A DNA stretch of 64,000 bases from NCBI RefSeq assembly GCF_900624995.1, contig NZ_UYXQ01000003.1, forward strand, positions 172,962 through 236,961, read 5' to 3'. A program made the translations under genes and the position numbers. Numbering within the stretch: the first letter of the stretch is position 1; every line of letters begins with the position of its first letter. Shown piece after piece: positions 32,970-46,244 of this stretch. This DNA is from Pseudomonas antarctica (GTDB lineage Bacteria; Pseudomonadota; Gammaproteobacteria; Pseudomonadales; Pseudomonadaceae). The notes below the pieces were generated by a model. That model was not told where the DNA came from, ran no database searches, and was given only the letters and a program-made list of their open reading frames with translations.

Positions 32970-34463
32970 ATGAGTCAACCCCGCCCTCCTGCCTTACCTG
33001 CCCGCTCGGAGCTTCTGCTGATGCTGGGCAGTGGCCTGACCGTCATCCTGATCGTGGTTATCGTCGCAGCCTTGCTCACCCGCGAACACGCCAGCACCCT
33101 GCAGGCGGCCAAGCGCGCGGCCACCAATATCACCCAACTGATCAATGCCGATGTGCTGCGCAACGCCGAACTCTACGACCTGGCGCTGCAGGGCTTGATC
33201 AAGGCCACCACGCGCGATGACTTGTCGCAGGCGACGCCGGACATCCGGCACATGGTGCAGTTTGATCAATCCATCGCAGCGCCGTTCAAGGGCGAAGTGC
33301 TGTTGCTGGATGCCAATGGCGCGGTGGTTGCCGATTCTTCGACGCTGCAGCCGACGCCGCGCAATTTCGCCAACCGTGACTATTTCCAGGTGCATAAACA
33401 AAATGCACAGGCCGGTCTGTTTATCAGCCGCCCGTTCAAGATCCGCTGCGATTGCGATCAAGTGTGGCGCATGGCATTCAGTCGCCGAGTGGAGGGCCCC
33501 AACGGCGAGTTCGCCGGGGTCGCGGTGGCGACGATGCGCCTGGCGTATTTCGATCAACTGTTCAACCGCCTCACCATCGGCAACGGCAGCTCCGTCAACC
33601 TGCTGAACACCCGTGGCATCCTTCTGGCCCAGCAGCCGCTGCTGGAGCGCGACATGATTGATAAGGACCTCAGCGACCGGCCCAATTTCAAACGCATACT
33701 GCGCGAAGGCGAAGGCAGCTTTCAGGCGATTTCCACCCTCTCTGGCACAGAGCGTTTATATACGTTCACCAGGGTCGGTGAGCTGCCGTTGATTGTGGTG
33801 GTGGCGCTGGCCAGCGAAAACGTGTTCGCCCCCTGGCAACGTGCCGCGCGGCTGACCAGTGGCGCCACCGGCGTGCTGTGTATCGGCCTGTTGTGGCTGA
33901 CGTGGATGTTGCGCCGCGAACTGCGCCGTCGCTATCGTGCCGAACAGGTGTTGTCTGAGCTTGCCGCCACTGATGCGCTCACCGGCCTGGCAAACCGCCG
34001 TACCCTGGACCAGCGCCTGCGCCTGGAGTGGGACCGCGCACAACGCTCGACCGAGCCGCTGACGCTGCTAATGATCGACGTGGACCACTTCAAGGCCTTT
34101 AACGACCGCCACGGCCATCACGGCGGCGACGAGGCATTGCGCACGGTCGCGCAGGTGATCGGTGGCAACATCCGACGCCCGGCTGACCTGGCCGCGCGGT
34201 ATGGCGGGGAAGAGTTTGCGGTGGTGCTGCCGGATACCGACGCCAAGGGCGCCTGGGTGATCGCCGAGCATATCCGCAGCGGTGTCGAGCACCTGCCGCG
34301 AGTTGCTGGCGCTGAGCAGCCGATTACCGTGAGTATTGGCATGAGCACGTGGGGCAAACACAGCCGTATATCATTGGAGGCGCTATTGCTGAGTGCGGAC
34401 CAGGCGCTGTATGAGGCCAAGCACACGGGGCGTAATCGGATTGTAGAGGCGGGCAAGCGTTGA
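32970..34463 (+). CDS. Membrane diguanylate cyclase with periplasmic sensor domain
   Basis: Makes cyclic di-GMP from two GTP. The 497-residue protein has a membrane segment (about residues 17-36), a dCache/PDC-type periplasmic domain (about 40-290, including NFANRDYFQVHKQN), a second membrane segment (about 296-314) and a GGEEF catalytic domain (about 325-495). The active site is GGEEF (412-416). The inhibitory I-site RPAD (403-406) is intact, five residues upstream, so product inhibition is expected. No EAL domain is present. The ligand is unknown. Confidence 0.95.
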   Translation: MSQPRPPALPARSELLLMLGSGLTVILIVVIVAALLTREHASTLQAAKRAATNITQLINADVLRNAELYDLALQGLIKATTRDDLSQATPDIRHMVQFDQSIAAPFKGEVLLLDANGAVVADSSTLQPTPRNFANRDYFQVHKQNAQAGLFISRPFKIRCDCDQVWRMAFSRRVEGPNGEFAGVAVATMRLAYFDQLFNRLTIGNGSSVNLLNTRGILLAQQPLLERDMIDKDLSDRPNFKRILREGEGSFQAISTLSGTERLYTFTRVGELPLIVVVALASENVFAPWQRAARLTSGATGVLCIGLLWLTWMLRRELRRRYRAEQVLSELAATDALTGLANRRTLDQRLRLEWDRAQRSTEPLTLLMIDVDHFKAFNDRHGHHGGDEALRTVAQVIGGNIRRPADLAARYGGEEFAVVLPDTDAKGAWVIAEHIRSGVEHLPRVAGAEQPITVSIGMSTWGKHSRISLEALLLSADQALYEAKHTGRNRIVEAGKR

Positions 34464-34479
34464 GTAGAAGGCGGACATG

Positions 34480-34617
34480 TTGTGGCGAGCGGGCTCGCCC
34501 CGAGTTGGGCTGCGCAGCAGCCCCCAATAATGAAAAATGAAGTACACCAGACACTGCTCGGTAGCAGATTCCGGGGCCGCTTCGCAGCCCAATGCAGGGC
34601 AAGCCTTGTCGCCACAG
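34480..34617. repeat. Long REP-like inverted pair
   Basis: TGTGGCGAGCGGGCTCGCCCCG and GGGCTGCGCAGCAGCCCC face GGGGCCGCTTCGCAGCCC and GGGCAAGCCTTGTCGCCACA. This is a different Pseudomonas repeat subtype, fully able to fold on itself, between the cyclase gene and the lpxC terminator. Confidence 0.8.
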
Positions 34618-34630
34618 GTGATCCGCTCAG

Positions 34631-34662
34631 CTAAAAAGGCATAAAAAAAGGCCACCCGAAGG
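34631..34662 (-). terminator. Terminator of lpxC and the dcw cluster
   Basis: A 10-bp stem AAAGGCCACC / GGTGGCCTTT with a CGAA loop. Read on the minus strand it is followed by a run of T (A-run at 34632-34639 on the plus strand). It lies 35 bp beyond the lpxC stop. Confidence 0.92.
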
Positions 34663-34696
34663 TGGCCTTTCAAAACTAAAGAAAGAGAGTTGTTAC

Positions 34697-35644
<948 letters not shown>

Positions 35645-35720
35645 TCAACAAAGGCTGGCGATAATAGCAGACCAGACCTTTGCTGAACACCAATCACCTT
35701 CATAGCCCTGATACATTCCA

Positions 35721-36926
35721 TTAATCGGCCTGACGACGCAGGAATGCCGGGATGTCCAGGTAGTCCAGGTCATCTTGCGGATTCGGGCTACGGGACGCCG
35801 CAGCACCGGCCTGAGCCTGGTTGCGCATCACGGTCGGACGGTCCAGATCACGGTAGTTCACAGACGGCAGTTCCTGGCGCGCAGGCGCAGGAGCGGCAGC
35901 TTGCTGGCTAGCGTGGCTGTTGTGGCCGGTGTGAACGGTATTGTCGATCACCTTCACAGGCTTCTCGATTTTTGCACCCAGGCCGGTAGCAACAACGGTC
36001 ACGTGCAGTTCGTCGCGCATGTCTGGATCGATAACGGTACCGACCTTGACCATCGCGTGCTCGGAAGCGAAGGCTTCGATGATGCTACCCACGTCGGAGT
36101 ACTCACCCAGGGACAGGTCAGGGCCGGCGGTGATGTTCACCAGGATGCCGCGTGCACCTTGCAGGTTCACGTCTTCGAGCAATGGGTTGCGGATCGCCGC
36201 TTCAGTGGCTTCACGTGCACGGTTCGGACCGCTGGCGCAGCCAGTGCCCATCATTGCCATGCCCATTTCGCTCATCACGGTACGTACGTCGGCAAAGTCG
36301 ACGTTGATCATGCCTGGGCGTTTGATGATGTCGGAGATACCGCGAACGGCACCGGCGAGTACATCGTCAGCCTTGGCGAAAGCGGACAGCAGGCTCGCGT
36401 CCTTGCCCAGGATGGTCAGCAATTTCTCGTTGGGAATGGTGATCAACGAGTCGACGCTTTCAGACAGCAGACGGATGCCTTCGTCGGCGATCTGCATGCG
36501 TTTGCGACCTTCGAACGGGAACGGACGCGTTACGACTGCAACGGTCAGAATCCCCATTTCCTTGGCCACTTCGGCAATGATCGGCGCAGCACCCGTACCG
36601 GTACCGCCGCCCATGCCGGTGGTGATGAACACCATGTTGGTGCCTTGCAGCACTTCAGCAATACGCTCGCGGTCTTCCAGCGCGGCTTGACGGCCGACTT
36701 CCGGATTGGCGCCAGCGCCGAGGCCCTTGGTCACCGCTGTGCCCAATTGCAGGATGGTCCGCGCGCCGATGCTTTTCAGCGCCTGGGCATCAGTGTTGGC
36801 GCAGATGAATTCAACGCCTTCAATGTTGCTCTTGACCATATGGTTGACAGCGTTGCCGCCGCCACCGCCGACACCGATCACTTTGATGACCGGGCTGGCG
36901 GGGATGTTGTCTACGAGTTCGAACAT
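35721..36926 (-). CDS. ftsZ: Cell division GTPase FtsZ
   Basis: Tubulin-like GTPase that forms the Z ring. The 401-residue protein contains VIGVGGGGGNAVNHM near the N-terminus, the tubulin signature GGGTGTGAAPIIAEVAKE, and a variable linker of about 50 residues. It ends in the conserved C-terminal peptide LDIPAFLRRQAD, which binds FtsA, ZipA and MinC. It follows ftsA by 65 bp on the same strand. The AGGAGAGGG ahead of the ATG (minus strand) is a strong ribosome binding site, consistent with high FtsZ levels. Confidence 0.98.
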   Translation of the reverse strand: MFELVDNIPASPVIKVIGVGGGGGNAVNHMVKSNIEGVEFICANTDAQALKSIGARTILQLGTAVTKGLGAGANPEVGRQAALEDRERIAEVLQGTNMVFITTGMGGGTGTGAAPIIAEVAKEMGILTVAVVTRPFPFEGRKRMQIADEGIRLLSESVDSLITIPNEKLLTILGKDASLLSAFAKADDVLAGAVRGISDIIKRPGMINVDFADVRTVMSEMGMAMMGTGCASGPNRAREATEAAIRNPLLEDVNLQGARGILVNITAGPDLSLGEYSDVGSIIEAFASEHAMVKVGTVIDPDMRDELHVTVVATGLGAKIEKPVKVIDNTVHTGHNSHASQQAAAPAPARQELPSVNYRDLDRPTVMRNQAQAGAAASRSPNPQDDLDYLDIPAFLRRQAD

Positions 36927-36991
36927 GTTCCCTCTCCTTTCGTTATCTCTAGTTTTTTCGCCTACTGCTTGAAACGGTGTTGCGGTAAATC

Positions 36992-38254
36992 TTAAAAGTT
37001 GCCTTGCACCCAGCTCTTGATGCGATCGAATAAAGGCGCTTTGGCCTCTTCGTCGCCGCGATAGCTGTCACGGATACTCGGTCCCGACAGGGAAATGCCG
37101 TCGGTCTGCTTTTGCAGCCCGTACAACAGCAAGCCCACACCGGTGGAATAAATTGGGTTGCGCACCACGTCGCCCAGGCCTTTGACGCCATGAGGCACGC
37201 CCAGACGGACTGGCATGTGGAAGATTTCCTCGGCCAGTTCGACCGCGCCTTCCATCTTCGAGGTGCCACCGGTCAGCACGATGCCGGCCGGGATCAAATC
37301 TTCGTAGCCGCTGCGACGCAGTTCGGCCTGGATCAGGGTGAACAGCTCGTCGTAACGCGGCTCGACCACTTCGGCCAGCGCCTGGCGCGACAGCTCACGC
37401 GGCGGGCGATCACCCACGCTCGGCACCTTGATGGTTTCACCGGCACCCGCCAGTTTGGCCAGGGCGCAGGCGTAGCGGATCTTGATTTCTTCGGCGTACT
37501 GGGTCGGTGTACGCAGCGCCATGGCGATGTCGTTGGTGACTTGGTCGCCAGCAATCGGGATCACGGCGGTGTGACGGATCGCACCCTCGGTGAAGATCGC
37601 GATGTCGGTGGTGCCGCCGCCGATATCCACCAGGCACACGCCCAGTTCTTTTTCGTCGTCGGTCAGCACCGAGTAGGCCGAAGCCAACTGCTCGAGAATG
37701 ATGTCGTCGATTTCCAGGCCGCAGCGGCGCACGCATTTTTCAATGTTTTGTGCAGCGTTGACGGCGCAGGTCACCACGTGAACCTTGGCTTCCAGACGTA
37801 CGCCCGACATGCCCAGCGGCTCGCGAACGCCTTCCTGGTTGTCGATCACGTAGTCCTGCGGCAGGGTGTGCAGCACACGCTGGTCAGCCGGGATCGCCAC
37901 GGCCTGGGCCGCGTCGAGTACACGCTCAAGGTCAGCCGAGCTGACTTCACGGTCGCGGATCGCCACGATGCCGTGGGAGTTCAGGCTGCGGATATGGTTG
38001 CCGGCCACACCGACGAACGCTGAGTGAATCCGGCAGCCGGCCATCAGCTGCGCTTCTTCAATGGCGCGCTGGATCGATTGCACGGTGGACTCGATGTTCA
38101 CCACCACGCCCTTCTTCAGGCCCCGGGACGGATGCGTGCCGATACCGACGATTTCGATAACACCGTCTTCCCCGACCTCGCCGACAAGCGCCACCACTTT
38201 GGAGGTGCCGATATCGAGACCGACGATCATTTTTCCGCTTTGCACGTTTGCCAT
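36992..38254 (-). CDS. ftsA: Cell division protein FtsA
   Basis: Actin-like ATPase that anchors FtsZ to the membrane and recruits late division proteins. The 420 residues include the phosphate-1 motif VGLDIGTSKVVALVGE (about 12-27), DIGGGTTDIAIF (phosphate 2), the adenosine motif GIVLTGGTSKMEG, and a C-terminal amphipathic membrane helix (LFDRIKSWVQGNF). It lies between ftsQ (15-bp gap) and ftsZ. Confidence 0.98.
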   Translation of the reverse strand: MANVQSGKMIVGLDIGTSKVVALVGEVGEDGVIEIVGIGTHPSRGLKKGVVVNIESTVQSIQRAIEEAQLMAGCRIHSAFVGVAGNHIRSLNSHGIVAIRDREVSSADLERVLDAAQAVAIPADQRVLHTLPQDYVIDNQEGVREPLGMSGVRLEAKVHVVTCAVNAAQNIEKCVRRCGLEIDDIILEQLASAYSVLTDDEKELGVCLVDIGGGTTDIAIFTEGAIRHTAVIPIAGDQVTNDIAMALRTPTQYAEEIKIRYACALAKLAGAGETIKVPSVGDRPPRELSRQALAEVVEPRYDELFTLIQAELRRSGYEDLIPAGIVLTGGTSKMEGAVELAEEIFHMPVRLGVPHGVKGLGDVVRNPIYSTGVGLLLYGLQKQTDGISLSGPSIRDSYRGDEEAKAPLFDRIKSWVQGNF

Positions 38255-38269
38255 GGGTCCTGCCTCTTC

Positions 38270-39139
38270 TTAATTCTTCGCGACAGCGGGTTTGGCTGTC
38301 GTCGGCGCAGCGGGTTCACGCCAGCCGACGGCCAGGCCGTTGGCGTAACGCAGATCGACGCTCGCAATGTTCGTAATCTGTTCTTTCAAGGTCTTGTCAT
38401 AGATGGCAATAAAGCGGCGCATCTTTTCCACCAAGCGGTCGCGTCCCAGCAACAACTCGATGCCCGGGCCGGAACTGCCTGCCCCGGTGGTCAAAAACCA
38501 GCTGCCCCGCTCACGCAATTCCAGGCGTGCGATGGAGAAACCCAGTGGCCGCAGCATCTGGCTCAAGGCCTGGTACTGCTGCATCACTTGCTGTTGCGCC
38601 CGCTGCGGCCCGAACAACTGCGGCAGGTGCTCGTAGTTGGCCAGCTCACGCGGGGTGAACGCCTGCCCCTGGTTGTTCAACAGCGCGCCATCGCCCCAAC
38701 GGGCCACGGGCAGTTGTTCTTCCAGGCGGATCGTCACCTGGTCCGGCCAGACGCGGCGGACTTCGGCGTGAGCGATCCATGGCATCTGTTCCAGCTCCCG
38801 GCGCATACCGGCCAGGTCGATGGTAAAGAAGCTCGCCGCCAGGTACGGGCCGATGCGCTGCTGCACCGCTTGCTGGCTGATGTAGCTCAAGTCGCCCTGC
38901 ACGCTGATCTTGGTGATCGGCCGGTCGGCATACGGCAACAGGCGCTGTGCACCTTCGTAAGTACCGAAGCCCAACGCCACCAACAGCACCGGCCAGAACA
39001 GCGCTTTGAGAAAACCAAAGTTGGCTTTCGGCAGGCGCGCCGACATCGGCTCTTTAGCCACCATCCGGCTGGCACCCCGAGGCACCGGCTTGCGGCCGGG
39101 TGCTTGTGGGGGCTGATGACGAAGCGATGCGCCGTTCAT
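38270..39139 (-). CDS. ftsQ: Cell division protein FtsQ
   Basis: Bitopic divisome protein that bridges early and late division proteins through FtsB and FtsL. From the ATG at 39139 it has 289 residues: a cytosolic tail, one membrane segment ([17 protein letters not shown]), the POTRA domain (about residues 80-150, starting [14 protein letters not shown]) and the FtsQ beta domain. The ATG is preferred over an extended frame that would overlap ddlB by about 70 bp. ddlB ends 4 bp upstream. Confidence 0.96.
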   Translation of the reverse strand: MNGASLRHQPPQAPGRKPVPRGASRMVAKEPMSARLPKANFGFLKALFWPVLLVALGFGTYEGAQRLLPYADRPITKISVQGDLSYISQQAVQQRIGPYLAASFFTIDLAGMRRELEQMPWIAHAEVRRVWPDQVTIRLEEQLPVARWGDGALLNNQGQAFTPRELANYEHLPQLFGPQRAQQQVMQQYQALSQMLRPLGFSIARLELRERGSWFLTTGAGSSGPGIELLLGRDRLVEKMRRFIAIYDKTLKEQITNIASVDLRYANGLAVGWREPAAPTTAKPAVAKN

Positions 39140-39143
39140 GTGT

Positions 39144-41534
<2,391 letters not shown>

Positions 41535-41542
<8 letters not shown>

Positions 41543-42605
41543 GGGCCACCTCCAGGCAGATATCGACCACGGTGCGGGTTGCATCAGGTTTGGCCAGGCG
41601 GCTTGCGGTGCTCGCCATGCTGTTGAGTCGTTCCGGTTGCATCAAAACCTCAGTCAGGCGTGCGGCCAAATCGGCGGCGCCAGTCGTTCTTTGCGGCAGC
41701 AGGAAGGCAGCGCCCTCCCCGGCCAAATATTCGGCGTTGCGGGTCTGGTGATCGTCAATCGCGTGGGGCAAAGGCACCAGCAAGGACGGCAGACCGGCGG
41801 CGGCCAGTTCACTGACGGTCAACGCACCAGCGCGACAGACCACCAGGTCGGCCCAGCCATAGGCTTGGGCCATGTCTTTGATGAAGGGCTGTACATTCGC
41901 CTCGACCCCAGCCTCGTGATAGCGGGCTGCGGTCACTTCATCGTGATTCTTGCCGGCCTGGTGGAAGATCTCCGGGCGCAATTCCACAGGGAGTTGCGCC
42001 ACGGCTTCCGGCAGCAATTTGTTCAGCGGCTCGGCGCCAAGGCTTCCGCCGAGGATCAGCAAATGCGCCTTGCGCCCGGCCAGTGCCGAGCGGGCAATGT
42101 CCATAAACAGCTCAGTGCGCACCGGGTTGCCGGTGGTGCGGCGTTTGTCCGACACGCTGAAGGTGTTCGGGAACGCTTCACACACCCGCGCGGCCAACGG
42201 CACCAGCAGGCGGTTCGCAGTACCGGCGACGGCGTTCTGTTCGTGCACGATCACCGGCACGCCAGCGAGCTTGGCCGCCACACCGCCAGGGCCGGTCACA
42301 TAACCGCCAAAACCGAGCACACACACCGGCTTCAATTCACGAATGACTTTACGCGCCTGCCACACCGCCTTGAGCAACACAAACGGCGCCTTGAGCAGGG
42401 ACAACTTGCCCTTGCCACGCAGGCCCGTGACGTTGATCAAATGCAGCGGCAAGCCGGCATTCGGCACCAGTTCGTTTTCGATACCACGCGGCGTACCCAG
42501 CCAGTGCACGGTGTAGCCACGGTTCTGGAATTCACGCGCGCAGGCCAGGGCCGGGAATACGTGCCCCCCGGTGCCGCCCGCCATGATCAGCACGTTAGCG
42601 CCCAT
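41535..42605 (-). CDS. murG: Lipid II synthase MurG
   Basis: Membrane-associated glycosyltransferase that adds GlcNAc to lipid I. The 356 residues start [21 protein letters not shown], the N-terminal glycine-rich loop of MurG, and have [29 protein letters not shown] in the donor-binding domain. The ATG at 42605 overlaps the ftsW stop by 11 bp. An upstream extension (MPRSRP) is not conserved. Confidence 0.97.
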
Positions 42606-43812
42606 GGGTCGGCTCCTCGGCAAAATCGCTCTCGCTAAATTCCATCTCTTCGCTGCCCAAGTGGGTTCGACTCTCCCACTCGATGCGCAGTAATAACCCG
42701 AGACACGCGCAGCAAATCACCAACGAACTGCCGCCGTAACTGAGGAACGGCAAGGTCAGGCCCTTAGTCGGCAACAGACCGACGTTCACTCCAATGTTGA
42801 TCAGGAACTGGCCGATCCACAGGAATGACAAGCCATACGCCACATACGCGGCGAAATACTGTTTGGCCTTCTCTGCCCACAAGCCGATGTACATGCCGCG
42901 TACACACACGAACACGAACAGCGCGACAGTGCACAGTGAACCGACCACGCCGAGTTCTTCGGCGAGTACCGAGAACACGAAGTCGGTATGCGCTTCCGGC
43001 AGGTAGAACTGCTTCTGCACGCTGTTGCCCAGACCCACACCCAGCCACTCGCCGCGACCGAAGGCGATCAGCGCCTGGGTCAACTGGTAGCCGGAACCGA
43101 ACTGGTCGGCCCACGGGTCAGTAAAGGTAATCAGACGGGCCATCCGGTAAGGTTGCGCCTGCACCAGTACTGTCACGGCGGCCACGGCCAGCACCACCAT
43201 CAAGGTGAACCGGAACAAGCCAACGCCGCCCAGGAATAGCATCGCCGCAGCCGCGCCCATCATCACGACGGTGGCACCGAAGTCGGGCTCCATCAGCAAC
43301 AGACCAGCCATCGGCAGCAACACGATGAATGGCTTGAAGAAACCCATCCAGCTTTCGCGGACTTCTTTCTGGCGACGCACCAAGTAGCCGGCGAGGTAGA
43401 TCACCACGAACACCTTGGCGATTTCCGACGGCTGCACGTTGAACGCACCGAAACCGATCCAGCGCATCGAACCGTTCACCTCACGGCCGATGCCGGGGAG
43501 GATCACCATGATCAGCAAGCCGAACGCACCGATCAGCATCAGCCAACCCAGGCGCTGCCAAGTGGCAATCGGGATCATCATGGTGACGATGCACGCGCCG
43601 AGACCGATCACCAGATACACCAAGTGGCGGATCATCATGTACAGGGTGTTGCCCGACTGCACGGCGGCCACTTCGGAGGACGCCGACGTGATCATCACCA
43701 GGCCCAGACCGAGCAACGCAAGGCAACCGGCGAGCATCGGGAAATCAAGGTCGATGCCACGGCCGGTGATGATCGGCGACGGGTACGGCTTGATGATATT
43801 TCTGAAATTCAT
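42595..43812 (-). CDS. ftsW: Peptidoglycan glycosyltransferase FtsW
   Basis: SEDS-family septal glycan polymerase with about 10 membrane segments. From the ATG at 43812 it has 405 residues. Signatures include GGVGLFRF, FGRGEWLGVGLGNSVQKQFYLPEAHTDFVFSVLAEELG (the catalytic loop region) and PTKGLTLPFLSYGGSS. The long frame upstream of 43812 lies within murD and is rejected. It overlaps murD by 4 bp and pairs functionally with FtsI, encoded in the same cluster. Confidence 0.97.
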   Translation of the reverse strand: MNFRNIIKPYPSPIITGRGIDLDFPMLAGCLALLGLGLVMITSASSEVAAVQSGNTLYMMIRHLVYLVIGLGACIVTMMIPIATWQRLGWLMLIGAFGLLIMVILPGIGREVNGSMRWIGFGAFNVQPSEIAKVFVVIYLAGYLVRRQKEVRESWMGFFKPFIVLLPMAGLLLMEPDFGATVVMMGAAAAMLFLGGVGLFRFTLMVVLAVAAVTVLVQAQPYRMARLITFTDPWADQFGSGYQLTQALIAFGRGEWLGVGLGNSVQKQFYLPEAHTDFVFSVLAEELGVVGSLCTVALFVFVCVRGMYIGLWAEKAKQYFAAYVAYGLSFLWIGQFLINIGVNVGLLPTKGLTLPFLSYGGSSLVICCACLGLLLRIEWESRTHLGSEEMEFSESDFAEEPTHGR

Positions 43813-45155
43813 GCCAAGGCCTCCACGGCGCGGGCGAACAGCTGGCCGCGCTCTTCGTAGTTCTTGAACATGTCGAAACTGGCGCACGCCGGCGACAGCA
43901 GCACTGCATCGCCCGGCTGGGCCAGGGCTTTGCATTGAGCGATGGCGTCGTCCAGGGACGTGGCACGTACTTGTGGCACGGCGTCACCGAGGGCGGCGGC
44001 GATCAAACCGGAATCCCGCCCCATCAACACCACGGCGCGGCAATGGGCAGCCACTGGACCTTTGAGGTCTTTGAAGTCAGCACCTTTACCATCGCCACCG
44101 GCGATCAGCACCAGCTTGCCGTCGATATCGGTGCCAAGACCTTCGATGGCCGCCAAGGCAGCCCCCACGTTGGTGGCTTTGGAATCGTTGTAATAGCTGA
44201 CGCCATTGAGGTCGCGGACCCACTGGCAGCGGTGCTCAAGGCCGGCGAAGGTGCGCAGGCTTGCGAGCATGGCATCGAACGGCAGGCCCACTGCGTGACC
44301 GAGTGCTAACGCCGCCAGGGCATTGGACTGGTTATGCGCGCCACGGATCTTCAGTTCACGCACCGGCATCAGGTTCTGGAATTCGAAGGCCAGGTATTTC
44401 TCGCCGTTCTCTTCGCGAATGCCGAAAGCCTTGAAGTCGGGTTTGCCCAGGCCGAAGGTCCAGCACGGCAAGCCCTCGCCCATCAGCGGACGGCTCAGGG
44501 CATCCTGACGGTTGACCACCACTTGCTTGGCCCCGCGGAAGATCCGGTGCTTGGCCAGGTGATACGCCGGCAGGCCGCTGTAGCGGTCCATGTGGTCTTC
44601 GCTGACGTTCAACACGGTGGCGACTTCCGCGCCCAGGTCGTGAGTGGTTTCGAGCTGAAAGCTCGAGAGTTCCATCACGTACAGCTCCACATCATCATTG
44701 AGCAGATCCAGCGCCGGTGTGCCGAGGTTACCGCCCACGGCCACGCGCTTGCCGGCCGCAACGGCCATCTCGCCAACCAACGTGGTCACGGTACTTTTGG
44801 CGTTGGAGCCACTGATCGCCACAATCGGCGCCTTCGCGTTACGCGCGAACAGGTCGATGTCGCCGGACAACTTCACGCCACGTGCGGCGGCGGCTTGCAG
44901 GGCCGGTGTGGCCAGTGCCAGGCCCGGGCTCACGTAGAGCTCATCGGCGCGGCACAGAAACTCGACATCCAACTCGCCACAACGCACTTCCACGTGCGGG
45001 TAGTCACGGCGCAGCGTGACCAGCTCCGGTGGATTTTCCCGCGTATCGGCCACGGCAAACGACGTGCCCCGGTTCGCCAGGAAGCGAACCAGGGACATGC
45101 CGCTCTTGCCGAGGCCGACAACGATGCGGAAGTGGTCTGAAGCGATCAGGGACAC
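43809..45155 (-). CDS. murD: UDP-MurNAc-L-Ala--D-glutamate ligase MurD
   Basis: Cytosolic Mur ligase that adds D-Glu. The 448 residues have an N-terminal Rossmann-like domain (RIVVGLGKSGMSLVRFLA), the ATP loop GSNAKSTVTT, and HRCQWVRDLNGVSYYNDSKATN in the central domain. The loop has Ala where many MurD proteins have Gly (GSNGKST), a variant I recall from other pseudomonads. It starts 6 bp after mraY. Confidence 0.97.
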   Translation of the reverse strand: MSLIASDHFRIVVGLGKSGMSLVRFLANRGTSFAVADTRENPPELVTLRRDYPHVEVRCGELDVEFLCRADELYVSPGLALATPALQAAAARGVKLSGDIDLFARNAKAPIVAISGSNAKSTVTTLVGEMAVAAGKRVAVGGNLGTPALDLLNDDVELYVMELSSFQLETTHDLGAEVATVLNVSEDHMDRYSGLPAYHLAKHRIFRGAKQVVVNRQDALSRPLMGEGLPCWTFGLGKPDFKAFGIREENGEKYLAFEFQNLMPVRELKIRGAHNQSNALAALALGHAVGLPFDAMLASLRTFAGLEHRCQWVRDLNGVSYYNDSKATNVGAALAAIEGLGTDIDGKLVLIAGGDGKGADFKDLKGPVAAHCRAVVLMGRDSGLIAAALGDAVPQVRATSLDDAIAQCKALAQPGDAVLLSPACASFDMFKNYEERGQLFARAVEALA

Positions 45156-45161
45156 TCGTTT

Positions 45162-46244
45162 CTACCTCAGTTTCAGGGTGGCAAGGCCGACCAGAACAAG
45201 AATCACGGTGATGATCCAGAAGCGGACGATCACGCGTGGCTCAGGCCAGCCCTTGAGTTCAAAGTGGTGGTGAATCGGCGCCATACGGAACACGCGGCGC
45301 CCGGTCAATTTGAAGGAAGCCACCTGGATGACCACCGACAGGGTTTCCATCACGAACACACCGCCCATGATGAACAACACAATTTCCTGGCGAACGATCA
45401 CTGCGATGGTGCCCAAGGCTGCGCCCAGCGCCAGTGCGCCGACGTCACCCATGAAGACTTGTGCGGGGTAGGTGTTGAACCACAGGAAGCCCAGGCCGGC
45501 ACCGATCAGCGCGCCGCAGAAAACAATCAGTTCACCCGCGCCCGGTACATACGGAATCAGCAGGTACTCAGCAAACTTTACGTTACCCGACAGGTAGCAG
45601 AAGATGCCCAGCGCACCGCCGACCATCACCGTCGGCATAATCGCCAGGCCGTCGAGGCCATCGGTCAGGTTTACCGCGTTGCTGGAGCCGACAATCACGA
45701 AGTAGGTCAGCACCACAAAGCCGATGCCCAGTGGAATGCTGGCGTCCTTGAGCATAGGAATGATCAAGGTGGTTTCAACCGCGCTTGGCGCGGTGGTGTA
45801 AAGGAAGATCGCGGCGGCAAGGCCGAACACCGACTGCCAGAAATACTTCCAGCGGCTTGGCAGCCCCTTGGAGTTTTTCTCGATCACTTTGCGGTAGTCA
45901 TCGACCCAGCCGATGGCACCGAACAGCAAGGTCACCAGCAGCACCGTCCAAACGTAGCGGTTATGCAGGTCGGCCCACAGCAAGGTGCTGATGCCAATGG
46001 ACGACAGGATCAGCGCGCCGCCCATGGTTGGGGTGCCGGATTTGGACAGGTGCGACTGCGGGCCGTCATTACGAACCGATTGACCAATTTGCAGGTTCTG
46101 CAGGGTGCGGATCATCCACGGCCCGAGGAACAGCGACAGAGACAGCGCGGTCAGTACACCCAGGATCCCGCGCAGGGTCAGGTACTGAAAGACCGCGAAG
46201 CCTTTGTGGAACTGTTGCAGATACTCAGCCAGCAGCAGCAGCAT
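45162..46244 (-). CDS. mraY: Phospho-MurNAc-pentapeptide translocase MraY
   Basis: Integral membrane enzyme that makes lipid I from UDP-MurNAc-pentapeptide and undecaprenyl phosphate. The 360-residue length is standard. Conserved catalytic motifs are [22 protein letters not shown] and the loop [14 protein letters not shown]. The ATG at 46244 (MLLLLAEYL) overlaps the murF stop (TAATG). The frame continues upstream but would run into murF. Confidence 0.97.
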   Translation of the reverse strand: MLLLLAEYLQQFHKGFAVFQYLTLRGILGVLTALSLSLFLGPWMIRTLQNLQIGQSVRNDGPQSHLSKSGTPTMGGALILSSIGISTLLWADLHNRYVWTVLLVTLLFGAIGWVDDYRKVIEKNSKGLPSRWKYFWQSVFGLAAAIFLYTTAPSAVETTLIIPMLKDASIPLGIGFVVLTYFVIVGSSNAVNLTDGLDGLAIMPTVMVGGALGIFCYLSGNVKFAEYLLIPYVPGAGELIVFCGALIGAGLGFLWFNTYPAQVFMGDVGALALGAALGTIAVIVRQEIVLFIMGGVFVMETLSVVIQVASFKLTGRRVFRMAPIHHHFELKGWPEPRVIVRFWIITVILVLVGLATLKLR

